Program-made: the position numbers and the translations under genes | Shown here: one piece after another, positions 23,001 to 35,700 of the stretch | Layout of the letters: each line of letters opens with the position of its first letter | Position numbering within the stretch: position 1 is the stretch's first letter | Source: Sclerotinia nivalis | Lineage: Eukaryota > Ascomycota > Leotiomycetes > Helotiales > Sclerotiniaceae | Direction of reading: 5' to 3' | NCBI GenBank assembly: GCA_029531795.1 | Contig: JAPEIS010000009.1 | Coordinates: 1,736,001-1,800,000 of the forward strand | Length of the DNA stretch: 64,000 nucleotides | Notes under the pieces: model-generated | The model's database searches: none | What the model was told of the DNA's origin: nothing | Seen by the model: only the letters and a program-made list of their open reading frames with translations

Positions 23001-26000
23001 GATATATGCGGCAAAGTGTTCAATTATTAGCTAGCAACAGCTTCAGGATACGCGAAGGCACCAGAGATGCCCTCTCTAGTGATCTTGCCAAACCATTACA
23101 CATGCCTCTGTTTGAAGCTCTCCAAACAGAACTAGATGTTTTATTCGATAGTCCGCGGAGCAATGCAATCCCTGTCGAATCTCGTATCGTTTTTGCAGAG
23201 CAGGCAGCAGCTCTACTAAAGAGTATCGTTGAGAAGCTCGGAAGCCCAGCTGAATTAGGTACAGGAATGCCAGTTGATATCGGTGCATTGGCACTCAATT
23301 TTGCGAAATTCTTGAATGGTTCAGCAGAAGGGACAAGCGCGTTGAGGGTCAAAATTAAGATATGTCAGTTATGTGAAACTCTCACGCAAAAAAAAGAGCT
23401 CTTGAATTTAAGGCACGACGTGCGTATTCGTAATCAGCTTTTGGAGGTGATTTTTGGATGGATCGCGCGCCCAGGAACGCCAAATGCCGATACTGGTATT
23501 CACCTAGTAGGCAATCGCCTTGATGAGCTTCTTCGCCTCCAGAAAGATCTTGACAGAGCTTCTTTGAAGGCACTAGCAGAATTGACCTATCGTCTTCCCC
23601 TGCAACCAGCCGAAGGCCAATCCGATGCAGATACAAGCGACTTGAAGTCACAGATGTTCCATACATATTTCAACAGGTTTTTGTCTCTCCTCAATCACGA
23701 ATCGGCTGAAATCGGTAGGAATGAGGTGCGGCTCACATCTGCTGTGAGTGATGATTCTATGAGTAGTCCAGAACTTGCAATATCTGCACTTTCTAATCTT
23801 TTGAGTGCCAATATTGATGTTGGCCTCAAACACTCCTTGGGTATTGGTTACCATGAAGATCTTGAGGTTAGAACAGCTTTCGTCAAAGTTCTTTGCAACA
23901 TTTTGATACAGGGTACCGAATTCAACAATTTGTCTGATGCAGCCGTGAATCAAAAGTATGATGAACTTCTTGAAGTTAGTATTGACAATTATCTCATCCC
24001 AATGAATGTATTACTTACTAGCCATTGATAGCTACTTGTTAATGACATGACACTTACAATTGCACTTTGCGATGCATGCCCGAGTACAGAGGTGGATGAG
24101 ATGACCATCTCACTTCTCAATATTTTTGACTCCAGAGGCATGGGCTTTTCTCTGCTCGAAGCGCTCATCGAGCATGAAGTGGAGGAAACCGGCAAGTCGT
24201 CCCCAGAATTGAAAATCTATTTGCATTACTAATATCATATAGAAAATGAAGCTGAACTTTTGAGAAGAAATTGTGTTGCCACCAAGCTTCTGTCGGTCTA
24301 TGCAAAATGGAAGGGAGCTGCGTATCTGAAAGCGACACTACAGAAAGTCTTAGAGCGTCTAGTTCTCACTTCAAAAGACCTGGACCTTGAACTTGATCCT
24401 GCTAGAACAACTTCCCCGGAGGAATTGCAGAAAAATGCTCTTCAGCTTCGTGTAGTGACAAAAGTCTTCATCGATGATATATGCAACTCTGCATCGCGTA
24501 TTCCGGTGTCTTTTCGAAAGATCTGCAACATTGTATGTCAATTCATGCTCCGCTATTGTCGCACTATTGACAGTGTATAGATATCTTCTTGCGTGATGAG
24601 AAGGTTTCCCGATGCCAAATTTACCGCCGTCGGTGCCTTTATATTCCTACGATTTTTTTGCCCAGCGATTGTCGCTCCTGATGCAGAAGGCTTGATAGCG
24701 TCCCCACCATCGAAAGAAATGCGCCGAGGTCTTCTCCTTATTGCAAAAGTAGTTCAAAATTTAGCCAACAACGTTCTTTTCGGGGCAAAGGAGCCTTACA
24801 TGTATCCTCTAAACGATTTCTTGACACAAAATATATATCGTGTAACGACATTCTTACGGGAGATATCAGTACGTTCATCCATCATCGGTAGAAGAAGAAA
24901 GCTAACACCAACAGGCACCTCCCAATGTTAGAGAAACACTTGCCGAGTCCGAGTCTTTCGATTTTGGCTCTTGCGTAGCTCTGCATCGGTTTTTGTATGA
25001 TCATTGGGACCATGTGCGACAAAAGCTTGTTCTTCGTGAACGACAACTCTCTGTGAGATCTCCTATTGATGGCGCCAAGAGTCATACCCCAGTTTTGGAT
25101 GCCCTTCGAACACTCATCTCTAATCTCGGGCCACCACCAATGGATGTATCCTGGAATAGGCCAGCGATTTCACAAAATACACCACCGTCGTATTCACGCT
25201 TCCAACATTTCATGCTTAGAAATGCCGGTCGAAGTTCAGAAGCTGTAGTATCAAATAGAGCCGTATATGATGGTGGTGAAAGCAAGGTAGACAAATATTA
25301 TCATGTTGAATGCTTCGTCGGCTTACATCAATAGGATGGACTTTCGATGATCTGTATTATACTTCGAAACATCGATACAGAAGGAACGGATTATGATCTC
25401 TTGTTATATGTGTACTTGAAGGTTAGTAAGAGTCGCTACGTTCCTAACGACGTCCTTTGCTGAAATCTTGCAGATTGCAAGCCGCATGTGGCATAAGCCA
25501 TTTGGTATCTTGATCGACGCGACCTGTTATAATGGTCAAAACGAGCCTCAAGATGCACTTTTTCGAAGGCTTGATTTGCTTACACCATCAGAGCTCTCAA
25601 AGCAGCTGTCTAGGGTATATGTCTACAACATGAATAGTGCATTTAGGTAATTATCAAATGGACCTGGAGAGAAGTAGTGCTGACAAAGGCATAGAAAATG
25701 TTTTCGACGCATTCTTCGGCTATCTGCAAAGAGTGAAAATAGCGCCTTTCACCCGAAGAACGTTGACTATCACCTGATTGGTAGTCTTCAAGACTTGCAA
25801 TCTCATTTCCATCTCACACAGCTTCATCTACCCAAAGAGACAATCAGCGTTGTCACAGACACGAGATACGTCTTCCAACCGATCATAAGATTGTCTAAAA
25901 CAAAAGGCAAGGTAGAAGTGATAATCAAAATTGGTAATCAATTTGTTCAGGTGACAACAACGAAGAAACAAGAAGTTGTTCCAGGCCTCAGACTACATGC

Positions 26001-28640
26001 TACAGTCAACGATATCTTCCGCTTAGCAGAGGTCGATGAGGCACCTACCTCAATACAGACCGAGGATGACTCTGCATTTGGTTTACGAACTGATAACGGC
26101 AAGATTGTAATGTACTTCACTAGTCCGAGAAAGGGCGATATTTTACAAGCTATTCGCAGTGCTAAGACCAAGCATGGAAAAGAATTGAGGACCTTGAAGT
26201 CATTTGAGAGATTGGTCAGACCGCAAGATGTACCAGGAACACTCCTCAATATTGCCCTCACTAATATGGCGAGCCCTAATGCGGTTCTACGGCTTGCCTC
26301 CTACAATTTGTTATGTGCTCTCTGTCGAGCGTTTAAGTTCGCAGCTGATTCCAAATTCATGAGTACAAAGGGTATACAATACTGCTTCCAGAATGTGGAT
26401 TATTGCTAATGAACTCCAGAATTATGTGTTCCTTTGAACCCATCACAATTTATTGTTGAAATCAGTGCGCAATTGGCTCGCTCCGAGCCTCAGCTTACAG
26501 GGGACTTCCTCAATGAATTTTTCGTTGGATGGGAAAGTTTTCCATATTCGCAGAGGCCCTTAAGCTTAGCGTATATGGCGCCTTGGCTACCAAGTTTGAG
26601 AACTCATCTGATACCGAATGAAGCTGATGGTGATAAAGGAAGAGACAAAGTCGCTGTTATCTTCAGAAAGCTTATTGAGGTCGCCATATCTGACGTTGTT
26701 CTTAGCATTACCCTGGAACAAAGCATCTGGCCAGCAATTTGCAAGGACGAAGTTTATATGGATATATTCCTAGAGGAGATTCTCAAACCAGCTCTTAATT
26801 TTGGCATCGATGATGAGCGGACAGAGATTCTTGGTTCCATTCTTGCCTCACTCGACACAATCACGATACGTGGAAAACTAATCTCGAGGCTTCGAAAGGC
26901 TCTCAATCGTACTTCACTTCGACCAACAAGGCATCTTCACGAAAACACTGTTTGGGGTGAGATTTGTGTTCTTTTAAGACTCACCTTGTCTGTTTCGTTC
27001 GATAGCGGTGTCCAGTCGCAATTGTATCTCCCTGAAGTATTCCATCTTGTCACCATGCTGGCTAATACAGGCTCGTCCGACTTGAGATTAATCGTTCATC
27101 GTTTACTTGTCAATACTATCCATGCTATGTGTACCACATTTGTATTAGAAGAAAGCAAGCTTGCTAGATTAAAGATTATGCTATCGTCAATATCGGAGCC
27201 TCGTCAAGAGTCTCCATTCAGCATATTATCAAGAGACGGTGCTTCTCTTCCTTCATCACAAGACTCGGGACCTTCAGCATTATTAGTCACGGAGTCTCTT
27301 GCTGGCCTTCTTTCCGATATAAGTATTGTAGCGGCTCCAACGGTTGATTTGTCAAACGCGTGGCGTGCCAGGTGGATGAGTTTGGTGGCAAGCACTGCTT
27401 TCCAGAGTAATCCAGCCATACAACCCAGGGCATTTACTGTTATGGGTTGTTTGGCTCGGGAAGATGTCGATGACGACCTACTTTATCAAGTGCTGGTAGC
27501 ACTTAGAAGCAGCATCGGTCGATATATGGAAGATAGTGACAGTGAAATGATGGTTGCTATAGTCACAGCTCTAACCAAAATGATGGATAAACTACCCTCG
27601 GCATCACGTTATGGAACCCAACTATTCTGGCTTGCGTTATCCCTTGTGCGGTTGGTACCAATTGGACTTTTCAATTGCGCAGCGATGTTCCTAGATGCCG
27701 TCCTACTCAATATTGGAGCTTCTGGTGAACTCAGCAATGGGCGCATGATCTCGACATTATTGCAAGGCCGAGCGCCACTTGATGAAGCGGCAATACAACT
27801 GGATGAAATATATGGGATTCATTTCACTGCAGAGAACTTTCATTTCGCAGTTTCTGCTTGCATGGTAAAAGGTATGACGGATCCATTGACAAGATCTACT
27901 GCTATGCGTGTAGTATCAACATTCCTCGACACGACCATCACTAATGCGCCTGATGGAATGTCGTTTCCACGAGATATTAGTTGCATGCCATATCTTGGTC
28001 TTCTACTGGGCCGAGCGCTCAATCCAGAAGATGCAGGGCATAGTTTATGGCTTGCTACTGCTACCCAGGGAGAACACACCCCATATTCAGAGTCAGATAT
28101 GGATAGTATAACACAAAATGCGGGTCTCAACGAGAGAGAATTGCTCCTTACTTGCGCCATTGGCTTAGTGGACTTTCACTATTTAGATGATACTATCCAA
28201 AATCGCGCATTTCAATGGCTCAATAAGCTTGCCATATCATCATCAAACGTCATGCTACGCCTGTAAGTCATCCTCCCATGCCCTGCCACATCAAGATCAA
28301 TACTAACTTTATGAAGCTCCGGCCCAATCACCAACATACTAGATGATGTTCTTATATCTTGCCAGAATTCGATCACACTCGAATCTGCACATCAATTGCT
28401 ACGTACCATTACCTCAAATCCTCAATTCTCGGCCGCGATGGAGAACACAGATGCGTTGGATGGAGTATTGAGTAGCATAGGTTTTGGAGGTTTGTGGAAG
28501 AATTCGACCTACCAAGGCCATCATGAGGTCGCTAGAGAGTGTACTGCTTTGACTGATAAGCTCATTGAGGTATGCACCATTTTTGATTTTCTTGCTCGAA
28601 TGTCAAGGCTAACTTGAGTTTGCAGCTTATCATTGCATAA
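20059..28640 (+). CDS. Neurofibromin/Ira-type Ras GTPase-activating protein
   Basis: Fifteen exons encode 2589 residues: 20059-20112, 20185-21732, 21778-22127, 22189-22309, 22436-23974, 24032-24191, 24243-24532, 24581-24868, 24915-25286, 25335-25421, 25474-25646, 25695-26371, 26420-28262, 28317-28569 and 28626-28640. All phases agree. The central RasGAP domain spans about residues 1200-1480. It includes ALCDACPSTEVDEMTISLLN, the arginine-finger region ELLRRN (R1265) followed by CVATKLLSVYAKWKG, and the FLR motif at 1376-1378 followed by PAIVAP. A SEC14-like lipid-binding domain with a PH-like extension follows (about 1575-1840). The rest is alpha-helical, with no membrane segment. The family accelerates GTP hydrolysis by Ras and so dampens Ras-cAMP and MAPK signalling. 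Start MSDNSSLVITLVERL is supplied by exon 1. One intron (24192-24242) uses a GC donor. Confidence 0.93.
24192..24242 (+). other. GC-AG intron in the RasGAP gene
   Basis: The 51-nt intron begins GCAAGT and ends ATAG, with an ACTAAT branch-like site. Only this donor keeps frame and joins EEVEET to ENEAELLRR, the expected RasGAP sequence just before the arginine finger. No GT donor in the right phase exists nearby. Confidence 0.8.
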
Positions 28641-30251
28641 ATAGAAAGGATGGGGAACGAGTGTTTTGTGATAAAGATCAGGAAGGGTACGTGGTTGGTG
28701 ACTACAGATGAAGAAAGCGAAACGAGGCATGAACCATGACTTATGATAGGATAAAAGCTCCCTGAAATTTTTACCGTTAGCTTTAGGATAAATGATACCC
28801 TGTTCACACAACTCCGTGCTACAAACTATAATCCAGCAGGAAGATTGGGCGATTGGAGGCATGAATTGTATGTTTTGATTTGATGTGCGTTAGAGTTCAA
28901 CCACAATAGTTTGTGATCAAGTGGTTCCAAATGGGATAGACGCTTAATATTCACTTATACCTAGTAACTACCACAAGGGAATTTTGTATATACAATGAAG
29001 TTTTGATGAATCTACAAGCTCTAGACATTCTACACCCTTTTCCATCGATACAAGAGGACAATGAATCAATCATCAATCGGGCACGGGAGAATCTCCTCCA
29101 AAAAAGAAGTTTTTTGATGTGTCAAGTGATGACAGAGTCGGACATATTTGAAATTTGTGGCGACTCTTCGGAGTGCCATCCGTTGATGCGAGGAACTTGC
29201 TACGGCTCACCGACCAGCTTGAGTAACAAAAGTCACAATTCGAAATCTCTGCTCAACGTCGATTGAAATGTCAAACAATCTGGCCGATGTCGACTTTTTG
29301 CCATGATCGGTACAACCACGAGTGCGAAATTGCAGATGAGAAGAAAAATCAGGCAGTTGAAGATCTTGTCAATGACAAGGTGGCTCAAGTGCGTACTGTG
29401 TGTCGATGGGACACGTCGATAGTGGCACAAATGAATAGCTATCAAGCAACATGAAGCACCAAGTTGTAGATCAGAGTACATGGAAATGTCTCACAATAGT
29501 GTATCGTAATGTTTTTACCTTTGCAGAATTTCACACATGTATCTCGCTGCTTGAGCTGTCGATCGAACACCATCAAACTTGTCTTGTCCTGAGGAGATAT
29601 CCCAGAAGCTTCGAAGTTGTTATTTGCATTTCCAGGATGCCTGTCATCTCGAGCGCCCTACGATGAATGATAACTCAAGGTTCTAGATTGCTGGATGATG
29701 TCAATCCGGGAGGGGAAATGGAAATCTTTTCTTCAACTTTCACGATCGTATTTCCTGGAGAGGAAGCTGTTTAGCATTGATGTCATCTACGACGAAGGGT
29801 TATGTTGCCTCATACGCAATCTATATATGTAAGTAAGTTTAATGTGGGCATTGGCCAATTATATACTACAATGTTCAGGATGCCAATAGGCTGAGCTTCC
29901 GGGTTTTACAATTATGGAAATTGGCTAGCAAACCCCGCTCCTCTAATCGTCACTATCGACAACCGAATATTATGATCATACAAGTAAATGCCTTTGGAAG
30001 CTGAAGAAATAAGCATACTTTAGTTCTTGTGATGCACACCATGAAGCCTCTTACATCATGACAAAGGCTTACAGTATCCTTCTGCTTCCGTCACATTACC
30101 CCTCTACCAGGCTCCGGCATGCTCTTCCCGCGTATAAAAAAGTCTATGTCCAGCCGGGATCGAATCACTTTCTCAGTTATCTTCTACACATCAAATCCTA
30201 ATTTATACTCCAACCTCTTACTTTTAACATTGCTCACACGTAACCAGTCAA
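28641..30251. other. Gene-free flank between RasGAP gene and repeat block
   Basis: The first 200-300 bp should be the 3' UTR of the RasGAP gene. The rest holds no intact gene I can support. Positions 29150-29460 read in pieces like a decayed coding sequence and are listed separately. From about 29.7 kb the sequence drifts toward higher AT content. Confidence 0.5.
29150..29455 (+). pseudogene. Possible decayed coiled-coil coding fragment
   Basis: Plus-strand pieces look protein-like but are interrupted. One frame reads VDARNLLRLTDQLE, a TAA stop, then QKSQFEISAQRRLKCQ. A piece from about 29298 reads DRYNHECEIADEKKN and QAVEDLVNDKVAQV. The stop could be a CAA changed to TAA. No start, domain or splice structure is clear. 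It may be the remnant of a small coiled-coil protein or chance. Confidence 0.25.
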
Positions 30252-31443
30252 TCATGTGTATGTCACCAACAAGCCCTCCTCAGATCGATAATGTATCGCC
30301 TCAATCTGATCGTCATCCTCCAATTCTATGGTATCAAGATATGGTTTTTGAAGTTGAATCATAAATTTTAAGAATCTCTGGTGACATTTAAGAGCTAGGA
30401 TGTGAACATCGTCTATCTCTTTATTGTCGATCTGTTTGAAGTACTCAATAAAAGCAGTCGCAAGGTATCGAAATGCTAAGAAAAATTAGTTATACATACA
30501 GATGTATCAATAATAGGAGATTTATCGTTGGTAGCTTTCATTAAGTTTATACGACTAATGTAATATCCATCAATATTGGCCAATTCGTCAAAGGTGTCTT
30601 ATGTAAGATCAATCACCAATATAGGATCCTGGTTTCCTTTTATACTTGGATCTTCATTTTCACCCTCAATGAGATTAATATGAATAGGGGAACGGCGGTT
30701 AGGAATTTGAGGGGAATCTACTGATCGTATACTATATGAAATCCGAGATGAAGCTATAATTGATATAGTATTCCGTATTGGAAATAGAGAAATAAAGTAT
30801 GTATTTCTAAGACAGGTAGGAAGGATTCAATTTGGAGAACAATACTTTGGTTTATATAAAGGCGCGTATGCTTGTATTATAAGTTTGGTAGCAAAAGATA
30901 TGCTAGTATATAAAACGGTTGTGGCGATCAGCTTCTAGCGTTCAATTCTGATGATTTCCAATTGCTAGTAGATGATTTATGTCTGTTTGGCAGAATAATG
31001 TATACTAGCATTCAAATATTATTTCCAATAAGATTAATACAGATTTCATCAAATCGTTTACGGAAATCAATCGATGTACCAGCCGTATTTGTTATGTAAA
31101 ACTTGAGCACTTTTGTATTCAATTCCTTTTTTTTTTAGTTTCAAGAAATAGAGTGACATCTATCGTTTCGTAATACCATTTTATTGAATGACTTTGCAGG
31201 GCCCGAAACTGATACGCTTCCCGTTCAAGAATATACATTAATTATCCGCAATAAATGAAGGTCAGTTTCTTCGATGGGTAGCTTTTGCAAAATACAGATA
31301 CGAAGAAAAGGAACCCGAAATACCTATTCAAGGATGAATATCTCTTCGGATGGTAGCTCTTTGAGTATAAAGATGAGATAAGGAATGAGATTAGGAGAAA
31401 AGGAGGATCGGATATAAGGAAACTGATTTTGAAGTTGTGGCGT
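30252..31443 (-). pseudogene. RIP-decayed protein-coding gene of unknown family
   Basis: Read on the minus strand from 31443 to 30252, one can follow protein-like sequence through three frame segments. Segment one (31443 to about 31023) includes LIPYLIFILKELPSEEIFIL, RICILQKLPIEETDLHLLRI and IDFRKRFDEICINLIGNN. Segment two (about 31020-30502) includes IISFATKLI-like, FPIRNTISIIASSR and DTFDELANIDGYYISRINLM. Segment three ends with FRYLATAFIEYFKQIDNKEI and a TGA at 30252. In-frame stops such as 30935 (TAG), 30827 (TGA) and 30599 (TAA) fit CAG, CGA and CAA mutated by C-to-T. A 24-nt stretch between the last two segments carries donor-, branch- and acceptor-like signals but is too short to splice. 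I do not recognise the family. Confidence 0.55.
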
Positions 31444-32211
31444 TTAGATTATGGAGAAGAGTTCTTATATATGTCACATATTAATTATTTCAATATATGA
31501 AGTTTTTTGGGTGTTGCTGTAGAATACTTTATTTATATCAGGGCTTAAACATTCATCTGCGAATTATATATCCTCATCTTTTAGCATCAAGAATATAATC
31601 TCTCACATGATTGCAAGTAAAGAAAAGTGAAAATTGTTTTCCTCTGAATTCAAAATCTGGGCATCAGCTGTATTTCGTCGTCTGTTCGGAGATAAGGAAC
31701 AGATCAGTTGCAGAGTTCGAGGGGTCTACTATATAAACTCAAGTAATTATGGATCACACTTTCCCTATTATGGAATAAGATTTCCTATTTCCCGCTGGAA
31801 GGTTTCATAAAGTGGATTAAAAAATTTCAATTTATAATTCGAATTGCTTAAGTTTACGACACTTGTGGGCACCCGCTTGTTACAGCACACGGACCATATA
31901 CTATCCGATCGCGTGCACCTACGGACGAATTCCTTCGAATTAGTATGGGATTGAGATCCTTATATATCCACTTTTGCACGCTCGTTGATAGTATTGGGTT
32001 GCTTCACATAAAGTCACATGATTGGCTCAGTCGAGCTCATTGCCAAGAGCACCGAGCCATCAGTATTGAGCTTTACTGATCCAATTGAATTATAGAATAC
32101 AAAGATCTATATGTGACGATGGTCTTAATTCAAGGCATAATAGGATGAATCAATTAATCTATACTAGAGAATAACAAACTGTCGTACAAAAGATAATGAA
32201 GTTGAGCCTTT

Positions 32212-32310
32212 TATGGTCCCCTTCGAGGGGACCATAAACCTAAGCGAATACAGGGTGAAATAAATGCAAGACAATCCTAAGGCATTTTGGTCCCTTCGGA
32301 AGGGACCAAA
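32212..32310. repeat. Pair of related hairpins
   Basis: Two inverted repeats lie 50 bp apart: 32212-32238 (TTATGGTCCCC, loop TTCGA, GGGGACCATAA) and 32286-32310 (TTGGTCCC, TTCGGA loop, GGGACCAA). Both share the GGTCCC...GGGACC core. Each is followed by similar text containing CCTAAGGCATT. They may be an old duplication inside a retroelement terminus or short independent hairpins. Confidence 0.8.
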
Positions 32311-32428
32311 GAATACAATAAAGAATGGCCTAAGGCATTAATACAGGATCGTCACACTCACTAGATTGCAAGAAGAAGAAGAAGAAGAAAGGGATCAACT
32401 AGATGAACTCGGCTAGATTGATCAAATA

Positions 32429-32465
32429 TGGTCAATTTGGTCAATTCAATTGACCAAATTGACCA
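32429..32465. repeat. Near-perfect 35-37 nt palindrome
   Basis: Arms GGTCAATTTGGTCAATT and its reverse complement are separated by a single C. Each arm itself contains two copies of GGTCAATT. The structure could extrude as a cruciform or form a long RNA hairpin. No function is evident. Confidence 0.9.
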
Positions 32466-32748
32466 ATTACCCCCCCCCTTCAAAAAACAACCATTCCAAT
32501 TCGAATTATATTACATTTCATTTGTTATTTTCCTTATTATATATAATAATATTGATAAGGAGGGTTTTTGAACCCCAGGATTAGTTTTCACTTCCCCCAC
32601 TCAATTAAGAGATGGAGATCAACTCCATCGATTTAACTCTGTACTTGCTATGGTCGCTAGGCCAGCATATTACCATTTATTATTTGTTAGAAGCTTATAA
32701 AGCTTCTAGCCGTCTTAGATAGTCTTAGACTCAGTGTAGACGTTAATT

Positions 32749-32749
32749 A

Positions 32750-32788
<39 letters not shown>
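32749..32788. repeat. (AATC)10 microsatellite
   Basis: Ten uninterrupted AATC units end exactly where the Copia coding remnant begins. On the minus strand the Copia frame runs DTRRS and then into the GATT repeat, so the repeat marks the break in the element. Confidence 0.9.
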
Positions 32789-35700
32789 GATCTACGAGTA
32801 TCAGAATCATCTGTGAAAGAAGTATCTAAGAAAACGAAAAGTTGTGGTATCTGATTACTATTGTATTGTATTGCAAGAAACTTTGTATTCCAAAGATATT
32901 CAAAGCAATGATCAACGGCTTTTATATATTCGATAAATGGATTGATTAAATAATAGTTCAATTACGAAATAGCGAATGAAACATTTGCTCTTATTGTGAT
33001 TGTAGTGTATAGAATTGATCTTATTTTCTTCTGATACAATTTGACTATATATATAAAAGCTTGACCTGAATTTTTCCGAAATATTATTATAGAAAACAAT
33101 ATATATACTGTCCCTTTTGTTGTTTTAAATTTCTTAACAATCTTCTCAATATATATATTATAAACTAGCTATAGCTTTTTTTTGGAACGATTATGAAGAA
33201 TATATATTCCTAGGAATCATTTTGTATCTTCAAGGTTATATAACTCGTATACAGCTTTGATTCCTTCGATGATTTTCGTAACAATTAATTCATTCTTTTT
33301 GTAATATATGATTTGAATGTTATTTACAAAGAATAGAATTATGATAATGTGTTCTGGGTTGATATAGAGATATGGTTCTTCCTTATATTGTATTAGTCCT
33401 AGTTTTTCAAATGTTTGAATGAAATCCCTAAACTATATTGTAAGGGAATCTTGAAGACTATATAATGCTTAATCAATAATAACATATTTATTAGAGACTT
33501 TGTAATCATCAAGAAGATAATATACAATTGAGGTATCAGAAAGATTATATAAAGTATTGATAAAGGTGTTGATTATATTGTATTGTTTGATTTCGAGATT
33601 GTATTTAGCAACAATTGTTATAACGATTCGGAATGATTGATCAACAAATATAGCAATATAAATAATTTCAATTGTATTCTTAGCTTAAAGATCTTTTTAT
33701 ACTATTAAACGAAAACGGCAATGAGTGATTAGATCTTGATTATTATATTTGTATATAAATATTTATTGAAAAGGAATCGGTTTTATAGATTCCGATTTGG
33801 AATCGATTTCACGCTAGATATTTCTAATCTTAAGGTTATTAACCTCAAAATCACAATCCTGTTTGAATCAATATTTTATTTGGTGATCTTCTAATTAATA
33901 ATAAAAGCAAAATAGTTTTGAAGTTGCAAAGATATAAATTCGAGGAAGAAATATTGTTTGTGATCTATGGGTTGTAAACTAAATGGATAGTAATAATAAT
34001 CTTGTTTCAGTTCCAACAGTGATTATACTATGAACTATTATAAATTGGGAATATTCTTTTATATTATCCATTCCAGTTTGATCGGGTTAAAAAATAAAAT
34101 GAAAATCATTGAAGTGGTTTAATTCTGATAAATCTGTTTTTTGTACAATAATGGTTTCTATATAGGATCCAGTATTGAGATTATTTCTCTAATGGTATTA
34201 TTGTATATATAATTGTTTTCGGGTGTATATTGATTACTCTAGGGTATAATATTGGAAAAGAGGTGACTCCGATAGGTAATCGAATGATTGAAACTCAAAC
34301 AGATTAATTTAAGCTCTAGATATTTCAATCTTTATAAGGCAAGCTTTCTTAAATGTTTTCTCAAAATCATGAATTCGCAAATTCTTAATAAGTTTATCGA
34401 GAGATAGTGTAGGGTACAATAATCTTTCCAATAACTGGATTTCCTTTATAGTATACTCTAATTGATCGCATCAATATACTTGCTTCCTTTTGGAATATTG
34501 TAATTAATCGATTGAAGAAGATTCTAGATCACTTTTATATTCATTACGAAAAACTTCGGTAATATAATCAATAGGTTCAAATTCTATATTCCCTATATCA
34601 ATATATTCTACAAGATCGAGGTTCGAATTATCATTATAAATATCCCCTTGAATATCGTTATTATCTTTACCTACAAAATATAATTGCCCTTTAATAACAG
34701 AATCAATATTTCCGATCTTTTCAATAAAAAGATCAATTGATATTTATATATCTTCATTACTTATTTTATTAATATTACCTAAAAGATTAAATGAATTGGA
34801 TAATCCTAAACCGAGTTCTGTATTTTCATCATCATCCCTTAGATCTACTTCTACCCCCGAATCCAGTTCGTTTATAAATAATAATGAATTTAAAATACAT
34901 TTAATAAATAAATTCAGAGTTTTTCGATTAATGAAAATAAATAAATAAATAAAGTTATTATAATTATTCTTATATTGGATAATCGTTTTGTCCATTTCAA
35001 TATGATTCTATATATCGAAGATTCTTGCTAATTATTTGAACTTTTCCGTATTATAAATATCGATTATTTAATTAATAGAATCCATATAATAAATAAAATC
35101 TTCATTAAATATAACATTTCGAATAATTATAATTTTATCGAATTTGAATATCTATATACAGTAGATTAGTATACCTAAAATATAGCCTACCAAATACCCA
35201 ATATATACTCAAGAATTGGTTTTGTATTATCTTCTATTAAATCCAACCTCTCTATTCTTATCCAAGGAATAAACTTTACATCTGTATTTATAAATCCTAT
35301 TTCAATTGGAACAAAGATTATCAGATATTTTCTTTACGAACAAAGAATTATCTTTACAAAAATAATCACAGAACCATATATCGAATATCTCATTTGAAGA
35401 TTTAAAAGATTTAATCTTCAAAGGGTTTATATTATACAAATAGATTACAATTTACATCACTTCTACCCATAATTTGTTTGATAAACCCAATATAATTCTC
35501 ATTTTGATCTATTTGATAACTATTTTTTGTTCTATACATTCTAATCCTCTATTGGATTTGTATATATAAGAAAAGGATAACTTAAATTCAATACCTTTTT
35601 ATTTAATCCATTTTTCAAAAAGTATATCTTCTATAATCCTAATAATAAATATATTATTATTCTATTTGATTCCTACAATTATTAAACCATATTTACAATA

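Larger units (their letters stand above)
31444..32748. other. Hairpin-rich transition sequence without a gene
   Basis: No coding sequence I can support. Composition is mixed, with less extreme AT content at 31.85-32.4 kb than in the flanks. Contents include two short hairpins with TTCG-containing loops, an AAG trinucleotide run near 32380, a 35-nt near-perfect palindrome and a C9 run at 32470. A TTACAGCACACGG sequence at 31879 resembles the start of an LTR, but I could not find a matching end. Confidence 0.4.

Noticed and set aside
30140..30170. tRNA-like T-loop text (GATTCGATCCCGG on the minus strand)
   Set aside because: The expected T-stem does not pair and no acceptor stem or anticodon arm can be drawn.
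30119..30364. Plus-strand 81-codon frame at the repeat border
   Set aside because: It overlaps the better-supported minus-strand decayed gene, and half of it lies in non-coding flank.
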